64,000 nt of DNA from Paenibacillus sp. FSL H7-0326. Its GTDB lineage: Bacteria > Bacillota > Bacilli > Paenibacillales > Paenibacillaceae. Made by a program: the position numbers and the translations under genes. The stretch spans positions 62,001-126,000 of the forward strand of contig NZ_MPVN01000006.1 in the NCBI RefSeq assembly GCF_001955535.1, in the 5' to 3' direction. Positions 52,832-61,047 of the stretch are shown one piece after another. Each line of letters starts with the position of its first letter. Within the stretch, counting starts at the first letter, position 1. Below the pieces are notes generated by a model. The model worked only from the letters and a program-made list of their open reading frames with translations, ran no database searches and had not been told where the DNA came from.

Positions 52832-54130
52832 CTAACCTTGCGTCAGATCCTGGACAGCTTGATAAATGGTGTCGAACAGTTCTTCAAGCTGATTCTCCTC
52901 CAGCGAGGAGAAGGCAATACGTAAATCATGCTCGCCGAGCGCAATGGTACCAATCTCGTATCGGTCCAGAAGATGCACTCGCAGCTCTTCAGCTTGTACC
53001 TTCGTCACCTTCAGACACATGAAGTATCCTGAATTAAAAGGATAGTATTCCCATGCTCCGTCGTATTTGCCACTGTCGAGCAGTGCTTTTACGGTATTGG
53101 CACGAGCTTTCATGATGTGGAACTTTTCTTCTTTTTGTGCTGCAAATTCAGGTGATTTCAGCGCATCCAGCACAAAGGTCTGTGAAGGATGCGGACCACT
53201 GGAGATCGTTGCACGGATAATACCCAGCGTCTTCTGTTCCAGTGCAGACAGGATGTCCTGGTTGTCATGGGCATACGTTATAAATCCGACACGGAATCCC
53301 CATACGAACTCTTCCTTCGTTGCGCCGTCAATCTTGATCGGTAGAACTCGTGGGTGTATGCCGGTCAGGCTTCCAAACAAAGATTCGTGAATGGAATCCT
53401 CGAAGAACAGACCGAAATAGGCATCATCGGTGACTACAACGACATTAATTCCTGCCTCTGCGGCTTCTTTGACAGCTGCTACAATCTCCTTGCTTTCTTC
53501 AATGCCCGGTGTGTAGCCTGTCGGATTGTTCGGGAAATTCAAGACTACAACAGCTTTGCCCTGATCCTTCTGTGCAAGGAGGGCTTCCTTCAGTCCGGTG
53601 CTGTTAAATTTCATCTGATCATTAAACAATGGATAATTGACCAGACGGGCATGTCTTCGAACTCCAAAGGTGAGTTCATAGTTCTCCCAGTTTTTGTCTG
53701 GATATATAACAGCATCTCCGTCGTCGACAAACAGGTCTGCCACAATGCTGAGACCATGGGTCAGAGCGTTCGTTGCGATGGGATTGCCAAATATTTTACC
53801 TTGTAAGGATGGCGTCTCTTCAATCATTTTGTTCCGCCATGCTACTCGTAAATCCGGTTTACCAGCCGGGGGTGCGTAAGGATACAAATCCTGTGGCTTA
53901 TAGGCAGATAGTTTCTCCTGGATGACTTGCAGATGCATCGGTTTGCCGCCTTCGGTAGCAATCCCGATCGTTGCATTGTATTTCTTTGCACGGCTTGAAG
54001 CTTCAGCCGATTGACTAAGAATACCTTCCTTCGGATAATATAGCTCTTTGCCGAGCCTCGAGAGCATGTCGTACACATGATCGCTGCCCGCTTGAATACT
54101 TTCGTTCAGCTGTACAGCCAGTGGGTTCAT
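52832..54130 (-). CDS. PLP-dependent class I/II aminotransferase
   Basis: The 432-residue fold-type I aminotransferase has the NFPNNPTGY segment (198-206), DDAYFG (235-240), the Schiff-base Lys in DGATKEEFVWG (Lys272) and the arginine-bearing FRVGF. The C-terminal domain ends with EHDLRIAFSSLEENQLEELF. It transaminates an unknown amino acid. GGAAGG lies before the ATG. It stands alone with its own terminator. Confidence 0.85.
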   Translation of the reverse strand: MNPLAVQLNESIQAGSDHVYDMLSRLGKELYYPKEGILSQSAEASSRAKKYNATIGIATEGGKPMHLQVIQEKLSAYKPQDLYPYAPPAGKPDLRVAWRNKMIEETPSLQGKIFGNPIATNALTHGLSIVADLFVDDGDAVIYPDKNWENYELTFGVRRHARLVNYPLFNDQMKFNSTGLKEALLAQKDQGKAVVVLNFPNNPTGYTPGIEESKEIVAAVKEAAEAGINVVVVTDDAYFGLFFEDSIHESLFGSLTGIHPRVLPIKIDGATKEEFVWGFRVGFITYAHDNQDILSALEQKTLGIIRATISSGPHPSQTFVLDALKSPEFAAQKEEKFHIMKARANTVKALLDSGKYDGAWEYYPFNSGYFMCLKVTKVQAEELRVHLLDRYEIGTIALGEHDLRIAFSSLEENQLEELFDTIYQAVQDLTQG

Positions 54131-54348
54131 CGATTTTCATCCTTCCAAGTCGTTGAATAAATTAGAGACCATTTACACTGCCTCATATTATAGCACCAAG
54201 CACAGCCGTCGTCACGGAAAAACAATACAAATGACCTTTACAATGCATTACCGCGTTACATTGCTGAGCTATAATGGTTGTGCAGCAAGCATGCACAAGC
54301 TGCAGCTGTAGTATGAACGGCTCCTGGAAAGAGAAAACATGGAAATAT

Positions 54349-54963
54349 TCAGGAGTGAAAAGGGCAATATTTTCGCATCATTTCTACGGTTGCCGCATCC
54401 TTAGCCTCACCTCGCTGCTCGAGCTGCTCCTGAAGCTGCTCATGCTTGTCCTGCTGCAGGTTCTGCCCGAATTTGAACTTCGCACTCAGCGTTTCGGGAA
54501 CGATCCGGACGACGGCTACAGCCTTTAATTGACCTGTATATCTTGGATCGTCGGCATCGATGGTCAGATAGCCTCCCTCCGGCTGGAGCTTCTCCATAAA
54601 TCGGTTCAGAGCCCGGGCTTTTTCCTTCAAGTCGGTTACTTTTTCTGCATGACCACTGGCGGACACACTCTTGAAGAAGGCGGTAGCGGGGCAGGCCAGC
54701 AAGGGATCCTGAAAGTAGGAAGGGATCAAGGAATACTCTTCTGCCACGGTAAAGCTGACCGTGCTGTTTGCCTTAATATGCTTCATTTTCTCTCCGGCAA
54801 GACTGCCGTGAAAATAAAAACAGCCCTCATCGTAAACGAAATTAAGTGGTGTTACCCTTGGTTTGTTGTCCATACTTACGGTACCAAGAAATCCGAAGGT
54901 TTGTGTTGACAGAAATTCAGTGATCTCCTCTTCCTGTTCTATGGTAAATTCTTTTCTTCTCAT
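54349..54963 (-). CDS. Pyridoxamine 5'-phosphate oxidase-like flavin-binding protein
   Basis: The 204-residue protein has a split-barrel FMN-binding fold: FLSTQTFGFLGTVSMDNKPRVTPLNFVYDEG and the strand CFYFHGS (heme/flavin reductase-like). The C-terminal extension is Gln/Glu-rich. It is probably a flavin-dependent reductase or oxidase rather than true PdxH. It is divergent from a MocR-type regulator that itself binds PLP, so vitamin B6 or an amine may be the common theme; that link is inference. Confidence 0.78.
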   Translation of the reverse strand: MRRKEFTIEQEEEITEFLSTQTFGFLGTVSMDNKPRVTPLNFVYDEGCFYFHGSLAGEKMKHIKANSTVSFTVAEEYSLIPSYFQDPLLACPATAFFKSVSASGHAEKVTDLKEKARALNRFMEKLQPEGGYLTIDADDPRYTGQLKAVAVVRIVPETLSAKFKFGQNLQQDKHEQLQEQLEQRGEAKDAATVEMMRKYCPFHS

Positions 54964-55011
54964 GAACGTGCGCCTCCTTGCAGCGGGTTATATTGATGTT
55001 TTTCTACATAT

Positions 55012-55065
55012 TAGTCCGTCTATTGTCATGAAAAAAGATCCAATACCATTGATTTTTTATAGTCC
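55012..55065 (+). promoter_or_regulatory. Candidate MocR operator: direct repeats
   Basis: TAGTCC occurs at 55012-55017 and 55060-55065, each followed by a TCTAT a few bases later. MocR regulators usually bind direct repeats in their divergent intergenic region, as here. A TATAAAAT-like -10 follows the second copy. Confidence 0.4.
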
Positions 55066-55126
55066 AATCTATAAAATGCATGTAAACTCAAACCAGAAGC
55101 AGCAGATGAACGGAGGAACGAACAAC

Positions 55127-56623
55127 ATGGAATTTATGGTCTCTTGGGATCGATATATCAAGGAATACCGTTATAAATACCATGCGCTGTACCATGCGAT
55201 TCGGGATGCAATTCTGTCAGGAACGCTGCAGAGTGGAACTCAGCTGCCGGCAACTCGGCTGTTAGCTGTTCAATACGGGCTGTCTCGCGGATCTGTTGCA
55301 ACCGCTTATGACATGCTGCAGGCTGATGGGTATATTCACACGGAGACCGGACGAGGGACTTATGTAGCCTTTGCCGGCATACCGGGCGAACCGCCAGAGG
55401 CATTACATAATACAAACATTCGATTATCTGCGTGGGGGAAACGCGCAGCTAAGCAGTATCAATCACTAACAGCGATCAATTCGCATCTTCTCCTGCCGGA
55501 TGAGCAGCCCCGGCATAAGCAGACAGAGGAAATACGTTTTGACAGATCACATCAGCCTGATACCGATTTTCCGTATGCGGAATGGAAGAGCCTCCTATCG
55601 AGAAGCAATCAACAGGGAAAATATGAAAGTCTGTATGACCCGGCAGGCGATATACGTTTAAGAGAAGCCATAGCCGCGCATCTCGGAGCAACTCGGGGTA
55701 TTATGGTCAGCGGCAAGGAAATCGTCTTGTTCAGCGGTTCGATGCAGGCTATAGCGCTTCTTACCCAAGTGATATTGGATGAGGGCGAGAAGGCAGTAGT
55801 CGAAAGTCCGGGATTCAAGGGGTTTGCCCAGGCTGTTCAGGTGTGCGGAGGCGAAGTGATTCCCTCTACCGTAGATCATCATGGAATTATTCCTGAGGAT
55901 TGGGATGCACGTCTTCTGTTTGTTACGCCCAGCCGGCAGTTTCCAACGGGCGTTGTGCTCAATCTGGAGCGGAGGCTGGCTCTACTGGCTTGGGCAAGAA
56001 ACAGGCAGGCAATTATTATCGAAGACAGCTATGACAGCGAATTTCGCTTTCAAGGACGTCCGATTGAGCCGCTGAAAGTACTGGATCAGGAGCAAAGAGT
56101 CGTTCATATCGGCTCTTTCTCCAAAACGATGCCAGAGGGATTTCGCCTGGGCTATGCTGTTCTGCCTCCAGCACTTGTAGCACCGGTTGTTGCTGCCAAG
56201 GCCTACTATGATCCCATATCTGCGGGTCTATATGAACAGCGGGCGCTGGCTGTCTGGATGTCTCGTGGCGGCTATGCGAAGCATATTCGAAAGCTGACTC
56301 GCAGGTATGGGGCCAAACATCAGAAATTTGCCCATTGGATCCAGCAGCATGCAGGCCACATGTTCACCGTGTTTATAGGGGATGCGGGGCTGGGTTTTTA
56401 CGCGCTATGGAACGGGAACGATGAGAATTATGCTGCATTTAAAAGGGCCTGTATACGCCGAGGAGTATACTTCACTGACGGAATCCGATTCCAGCTCAAT
56501 CCGTCCAGACCCTCTCTCTTTTTTAAATACGCGCATCTATCCGAGGAACAAATAAAAGAAGGCATCCTAAGGATGACATTGGCATTTGAAGATATCAAAT
56601 ATGGACAAGAAAAAGGAAAATAA
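55127..56623 (+). CDS. MocR/GabR-type PLP-dependent transcriptional regulator
   Basis: The 498-residue protein fuses a GntR winged helix (about residues 15-80, LPATRLLAVQYGLSRGSVATAYDML) to a class I aminotransferase-like domain. PLP-site motifs include DSYDSEFRF and the Lys in GSFSKTMPEGFRLGY. Such proteins sense PLP or amines and act as activators or repressors of divergent genes. ATG 55127 follows GGAGG; an extended upstream frame is not supported because it overlaps the divergent gene. Confidence 0.9.
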   Translation: MEFMVSWDRYIKEYRYKYHALYHAIRDAILSGTLQSGTQLPATRLLAVQYGLSRGSVATAYDMLQADGYIHTETGRGTYVAFAGIPGEPPEALHNTNIRLSAWGKRAAKQYQSLTAINSHLLLPDEQPRHKQTEEIRFDRSHQPDTDFPYAEWKSLLSRSNQQGKYESLYDPAGDIRLREAIAAHLGATRGIMVSGKEIVLFSGSMQAIALLTQVILDEGEKAVVESPGFKGFAQAVQVCGGEVIPSTVDHHGIIPEDWDARLLFVTPSRQFPTGVVLNLERRLALLAWARNRQAIIIEDSYDSEFRFQGRPIEPLKVLDQEQRVVHIGSFSKTMPEGFRLGYAVLPPALVAPVVAAKAYYDPISAGLYEQRALAVWMSRGGYAKHIRKLTRRYGAKHQKFAHWIQQHAGHMFTVFIGDAGLGFYALWNGNDENYAAFKRACIRRGVYFTDGIRFQLNPSRPSLFFKYAHLSEEQIKEGILRMTLAFEDIKYGQEKGK

Positions 56624-56719
56624 AGTAAGTGAAATGAAACCAGTAAAGCTAATATCTCGTAATCATAGTCATTAATAAGGACTTATTTGAAAATAAATTA
56701 AAATTACGGGGGAATTCAA

Positions 56720-57499
56720 ATGCCAGCACATGAAATTGATTATTCCATTCTCGGCTCAGAGATGCAGTGTGTAGAAATTCAGCTCGATCCGGGTGAAAGT
56801 GTAGTTGCTGAAGCAGGCAGCTTCATGATGATGGATCAGGATATTCGTATGGAAACGATCTTCGGAGACGGCAGTTCAGCGGGAAGAGGCATGATGGGTA
56901 AGCTGATGGGGGCAGGCAAACGACTCATCACAGGTGAGGGCTTATTCATGACGGTATTCACGAATGAAGGCAGGTACCGTCAAAGTGTAACCTTTGCTTC
57001 ACCGTATCCAGGCAAGATCATCCCTCTCGACCTGGTTAATCTTGGCGGTAAAGTGATCTGCCAGAAGGATGCCTTTCTGTGTGCAGCCAAGGGAGTATCG
57101 GTAGGCATTGAGTTTCGTCGTAAGCTGGGTGCAGGTTTCTTTGGCGGTGAAGGCTTCATTATGCAAAAAATTGAAGGGGATGGCCTGGCCTTCGTTCATT
57201 CCGGCGGTTTAGTGATCGAAAGAACGCTCCAGCCTGGTGAAACGCTCCGTTTAGATACAGGCTGCCTTGTCGCGATGACATCCACTATTGATTATGATAT
57301 TGAGTTCGTCAAGGGAGTGAAGACTGCATTATTCGGCGGTGAAGGTCTCTTCTTTGCCACTTTGCGCGGGCCGGGTAAAGTCTGGGTACAGTCTCTGCCA
57401 TTCTCAAGATTGGCTGATAAAGTGCTGTCTGCAAGCATGGGAAAAAAAGAGGAAGGCAGTGTTCTTGGGGGACTCGGCAATTTACTGGATGGACGTTAA
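56720..57499 (+). CDS. TIGR00266/AIM24 family protein
   Basis: The 259-residue protein is a beta-rich AIM24-like protein: EMQCVEIQLDPGESVVAEAGSFM at the N-terminus, repeated Gly-Glu-Gly-(F/L)F turns (GEGLFMTVF, GGEGFIMQ, GGEGLFFATLRGPG). The family occurs widely in bacteria with unknown function. GGGGGAA precedes the ATG. A Met-rich, Gly-rich loop (GRGMMGKLMGAGKR) lies near residues 55-70. Confidence 0.85.
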   Translation: MPAHEIDYSILGSEMQCVEIQLDPGESVVAEAGSFMMMDQDIRMETIFGDGSSAGRGMMGKLMGAGKRLITGEGLFMTVFTNEGRYRQSVTFASPYPGKIIPLDLVNLGGKVICQKDAFLCAAKGVSVGIEFRRKLGAGFFGGEGFIMQKIEGDGLAFVHSGGLVIERTLQPGETLRLDTGCLVAMTSTIDYDIEFVKGVKTALFGGEGLFFATLRGPGKVWVQSLPFSRLADKVLSASMGKKEEGSVLGGLGNLLDGR

Positions 57500-57596
57500 A
57501 TAGTTAATTATATCTACATGATGAAGCGTTTTTCTTCCGCCTCGTTTCACGCTATAATAAGGGATAATGATCCACTTAATAAGGAGGAAGGACGAC

Positions 57597-58385
57597 ATGT
57601 TACATGCGTCACCGTCGTCTTTTGTGATTTTGCCCGCCGTCGCCAAGATTGTCTGTGAGCCAGGCTGGAAATGGCAGAAACGCGAAAAACCGATGCAAAA
57701 CTACGATTTATTTTATGTGTGGAGCGGAGAAGGTACGGTCATTGTAAATGATGAGCCTTATCATGCCCAGAAGGGAAGCTGCTTCTTGTTCCGTCCTGGT
57801 GACCATACAAGCGCAACTCATAATCCGCAGAAGCCGTTTGTACTAACGTATATACATTTTGATGTCAAGGAGCCGGTTACAGAAGTACCGGGTACGTATA
57901 ACCGGCTTCGAGAGACGATTGACTTTGAGCATATGCTTGCGAGATATGTGAGGTTATTTTTATCCCAAGCCTATGGACGTGAAGAAGAGAATAAGCTTAT
58001 TTTGAAGCAGATGATGATTCATTTGCTGCGTCTGGAATATGAGGAGCACCCTGCAGAGAAGAAGGTTAGCAACCAGCTTGCTGAAGCGATTCAGGAGATT
58101 GCTAACTACGTGCGTCAGCATCCCGGCATTAATCATCGGGTAGAGGATCTTGCGGCGAGAGCAGGACTTTCCCCCCGTTATTTCTCCATTAAATTTAAAG
58201 AGCTGATCGGTTCATCCGTCCAGTCTTATATTATCAAGATGCGCATTGAACGTGCAGAGCACCTGCTGGTGCATGCAGGAATGAATGTAACAGAGGTGGC
58301 GGATGCCCTCGGGTATCGCGATATCTTCTTTTTCAGCAGGCAGTTCAAGCAATACACGGGGAGAAGTCCATCGGAGATCCGTTGA
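57597..58385 (+). CDS. AraC family transcriptional regulator
   Basis: The 262-residue protein has an N-terminal cupin sensor (about residues 15-100: WSGEGTVIVNDEPYHAQKG, LFRPGDHTSA) and a C-terminal pair of helix-turn-helices (residues 165-262: VEDLAARAGLSPRYFSIKFKE and VTEVADALGYRDIFFFSRQFK). Such proteins usually sense sugars. ATG 57597 follows AAGGAGG; an upstream in-frame ATG at 57567 lacks a site. It is followed after 103 bases by a small peptide gene. Confidence 0.88.
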   Translation: MLHASPSSFVILPAVAKIVCEPGWKWQKREKPMQNYDLFYVWSGEGTVIVNDEPYHAQKGSCFLFRPGDHTSATHNPQKPFVLTYIHFDVKEPVTEVPGTYNRLRETIDFEHMLARYVRLFLSQAYGREEENKLILKQMMIHLLRLEYEEHPAEKKVSNQLAEAIQEIANYVRQHPGINHRVEDLAARAGLSPRYFSIKFKELIGSSVQSYIIKMRIERAEHLLVHAGMNVTEVADALGYRDIFFFSRQFKQYTGRSPSEIR

Positions 58386-58488
58386 TTCAAGAGTGTAAAA
58401 TGGTGCAAATCGATAATCAAAGTTTCAAACCTCATGCTGCGGGGTATATGCATTAATGTATAACATGCAGGAGTAAGGAGGGTCTACT

Positions 58489-58593
58489 TTGAACGGAATT
58501 CGCAGAATTCGTAATCGCGGCTGCTTTGGCAAAGGCTGTTCTCTGTTCCGTAATCGTTTGCGCCGTAAACCGGTGGAAGACGTCTGGTTCTAG
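58489..58593 (+). CDS. Putative 34-residue basic peptide with two Cys
   Basis: A TTG-started frame follows a perfect AAGGAGGG with 6-base spacing and ends with TAG. The peptide is strongly basic, contains RGCFGKGC (two Cys) near the middle and ends VEDVWF. I know no family. It could be a sporulation peptide, a signal or a regulator; nothing decides between these. It stands between the AraC gene and a terminator. Confidence 0.5.
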   Translation: MNGIRRIRNRGCFGKGCSLFRNRLRRKPVEDVWF

Positions 58594-58704
58594 AATGGGT
58601 TGAAATGAAGTTGGACTGAATCCATATATTGACTCATCATATACAGTGGTTTTTGTATACATCCCATGAACAATCATATCGAATGATGCAAAAGCCTGAA
58701 AAGA

Positions 58705-58756
58705 TAAAAGCAGCAGCCCTCTGGAAAATGTTCTCCGAGAGACTGCTGCTTTTTAC
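58705..58756. terminator. Bidirectional terminator between the small peptide gene and psd
   Basis: AAAGCAGCAG (58707-58716) and CTGCTGCTTT (58743-58752) pair; internal CTCTGG/CTCCGAGAG extend the stem. A-runs and T-runs flank it. Confidence 0.82.
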
Positions 58757-58793
58757 TATCTAGATCCGCACACGATTCACTCACTGTGTCCAT

Positions 58794-59606
58794 CTATGAA
58801 GGCCTTCTTATTTCTGCTGCCTTTGAAACAATGACTCCAAGCGAATCACCCATCCGGACATTGTCCCCTTCCGCCAGGTCTTCCCTTGGTACAAAGGTGC
58901 CGTTCTCGCACAGCAACACGACAGTAGAGCCGAATTCGAAGTAAGCGAGCTCATCCCCGCGCTGCCAAGCCTTCACTTTGTCATCCGCATATTGAATGCT
59001 GCTTACATTCATAGCACCGACTTTCACAAGCGCAATCTCGCCATGCTCATGCTTGATATATGTAATAAGCCGTTCATTCCGGCTTAATACGGTTCTCATG
59101 TGACGCAGACCAAAATCATTCACCGGATACACTTTACCGCGGATATGCTCACTCTCTACCTGTTTACCCGTAACCGGAGCGTGAATTCGATGATAATCTT
59201 TTGGACTCAGATACAGAATGACGGCCCATCCATTTTTATACTTCTCCATGTGAGGAGATTGGTTCAGTAGATCAGCAAGGGTATAATCGTGACCTTTAAT
59301 ATTAAGAATGGTGCCTTTGGTTATCGGGCTCATTGCTGTAATTTTGCCGTCCACCGGACTGAGCAGAGAATCTGGGTGTTCATGCAGAGGCCTCGCATGG
59401 GGCTTCAGCCTTCGCGTAAAAAAAGCGTTCAGGGAAGGGTATTCGCCTGGTTCTAGTTCGGCCTCATTAGGATCTATTTCGTAGGTTCGGATAAACCACG
59501 GAATTAGCAGCCTACTCGCACTGCTCTTGGAAAAAGTGCCGGTAAGCCGGGAGATCCATTTGCGTGAAGAAAGCTCTGTCATGAGGCGCAGCAACGGTTT
59601 CGACAT
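58794..59606 (-). CDS. psd: Phosphatidylserine decarboxylase
   Basis: The 270-residue proenzyme makes phosphatidylethanolamine. The self-cleavage site is FGSTV (family LGST), where the Ser becomes the pyruvoyl group; VDGKITA, SPKDYHRIHAPVTG and MNVSSIQ are also family features. ATG 59606 follows AAGGGGG; a longer frame (to 59711) enters the end of the next gene and is not used. It ends against a shared terminator. Confidence 0.92.
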   Translation of the reverse strand: MSKPLLRLMTELSSRKWISRLTGTFSKSSASRLLIPWFIRTYEIDPNEAELEPGEYPSLNAFFTRRLKPHARPLHEHPDSLLSPVDGKITAMSPITKGTILNIKGHDYTLADLLNQSPHMEKYKNGWAVILYLSPKDYHRIHAPVTGKQVESEHIRGKVYPVNDFGLRHMRTVLSRNERLITYIKHEHGEIALVKVGAMNVSSIQYADDKVKAWQRGDELAYFEFGSTVVLLCENGTFVPREDLAEGDNVRMGDSLGVIVSKAAEIRRPS

Positions 59607-59707
59607 GTATATCCCCCTTAGGAAACGAGCGTCTAGACCGGACAATCGTAAAGTCCGGCCACTCTGCATAATATTGACACAGAACCGGATCGAAATCAAT
59701 ATGACGT

Positions 59708-60823
59708 TCATGTAATAAGCTTGAGGTTGTTCAGAGAAGCAGCAGACGGTTTCTGATCAAGTAAATAACGTGCGTACGCCATCGGTTCACGATAACTCTG
59801 GGCCCATTCTTCCGGCATGCCAGCTTTGCGGAAGCCGTAGCGCTGATCTCTTCCATTACATTCGATCAAGTAGAGTTCACCTGCGGCCGTAATACCCAGA
59901 TCTATGCCAAGATCCGCAATATGGGGCAGCTCGACAGACAGCTGGTGCGCTGCAGTCAGCGCCAAATGATGAATGCGGCTCTGGAGTTTATCGGCTGCAA
60001 CATGAGGGAACGCGCTAGAAAATATGCGGTCTACCGCCATAGCAGATCCGCCGCGAGCCACATTGGTGATAAAGGCATCCTTAGAGGCAGCCAGTTTGGC
60101 GAACATCCCGGTAACTCCCCATTCCCCGGTTATTCCCCGCTGCACGGTTACACGCAGATCAAAAGGTCGGTCTTCATAAGTAGCCAAAGGTATTCGTTGC
60201 TGAATGAGGTGCTCTTTGCGAGTAAGGCGTGCCGGCAAAAAGGCTGGCAGTCTCCCTTGCTTGAATCTTATTTGTCTCCATTTGCCTGGTTTCGGATGGA
60301 AGGACAGCTGCCACAAGGCGCTTCGCTGTGTAAGCCGCATCACTCCGGATCCAATACTCCCATTGCTGGGCTTGATAATTAAATCGGAATACTTAGCCAT
60401 CATCCTTGCTAAGGAGTGCTTTGTTGCTGGCTCTGTCTCGGGTAAATGAGGCACAAGCTCTGAATTTCGGGATAACAGTCTATGAATTTGAACTTTTTTA
60501 TATCGATTTCTAAGGTTATAGATGAGAATTCCCTGCTGAATCAGTCCGGCCATTTTGTGGTGACTGGCTGTGGTAAAGTACATAGCCCGATTATGGATAG
60601 TATAGGGAAGCTTGATAGTGTTGAGTTTATATGTGTTCTCGGAGTGGATATAGGCTCTGCACGTTCCTGAGGGTAAATGAATATCTTCAAGCCTCATATA
60701 ACAGGGAATGAGGTCGTAGGCAGCTGCTGCCAGCTCATATAATACAAGTGATTCCTGCCCTGTTCTGGCATGAGGAATTCCTCGATAGACGGAAGAGTCC
60801 AGGAGGATACCGACATATTCCAT
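59708..60823 (-). CDS. YheC/YheD family ATP-grasp protein
   Basis: The 371-residue protein has an N-terminal YheC-like domain (MEYVGILLDSSVYRGI) and a C-terminal ATP-grasp domain: LIIKPSNGSIGSGVMRLTQ, LIQQRIPLA, DLRVTVQR, TNVARGGSA, and LYLIECNGRDQRYGFRKAG at the metal site. YheC/YheD proteins are associated with the spore coat; ligase activity is inferred. ATG 60823 follows GGAAGGAGG. It is divergent from the long decapeptide-repeat gene and lies 101 bases before psd. Confidence 0.85.
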   Translation of the reverse strand: MEYVGILLDSSVYRGIPHARTGQESLVLYELAAAAYDLIPCYMRLEDIHLPSGTCRAYIHSENTYKLNTIKLPYTIHNRAMYFTTASHHKMAGLIQQGILIYNLRNRYKKVQIHRLLSRNSELVPHLPETEPATKHSLARMMAKYSDLIIKPSNGSIGSGVMRLTQRSALWQLSFHPKPGKWRQIRFKQGRLPAFLPARLTRKEHLIQQRIPLATYEDRPFDLRVTVQRGITGEWGVTGMFAKLAASKDAFITNVARGGSAMAVDRIFSSAFPHVAADKLQSRIHHLALTAAHQLSVELPHIADLGIDLGITAAGELYLIECNGRDQRYGFRKAGMPEEWAQSYREPMAYARYLLDQKPSAASLNNLKLIT

Positions 60824-61047
60824 AAGCTTGATTCCTCCTTCCGGATACGTTAAGGAAAGGTTCAATTCTATTCTATGATTGCAGGAATCGTCCCGATAGG
60901 GAGAACAGCCCGCGTCCAGCCGTTGTATACAAGCCCAAAATCAAGGCATGGACCTGTATGAAAGTGAGTACGGAGAGTGTCACATGCCCATAGCTGTGCA
61001 TAGGATGCAGGAAAAATAACTGTTTTGTCATAAAGGAGCGAGCGGTT

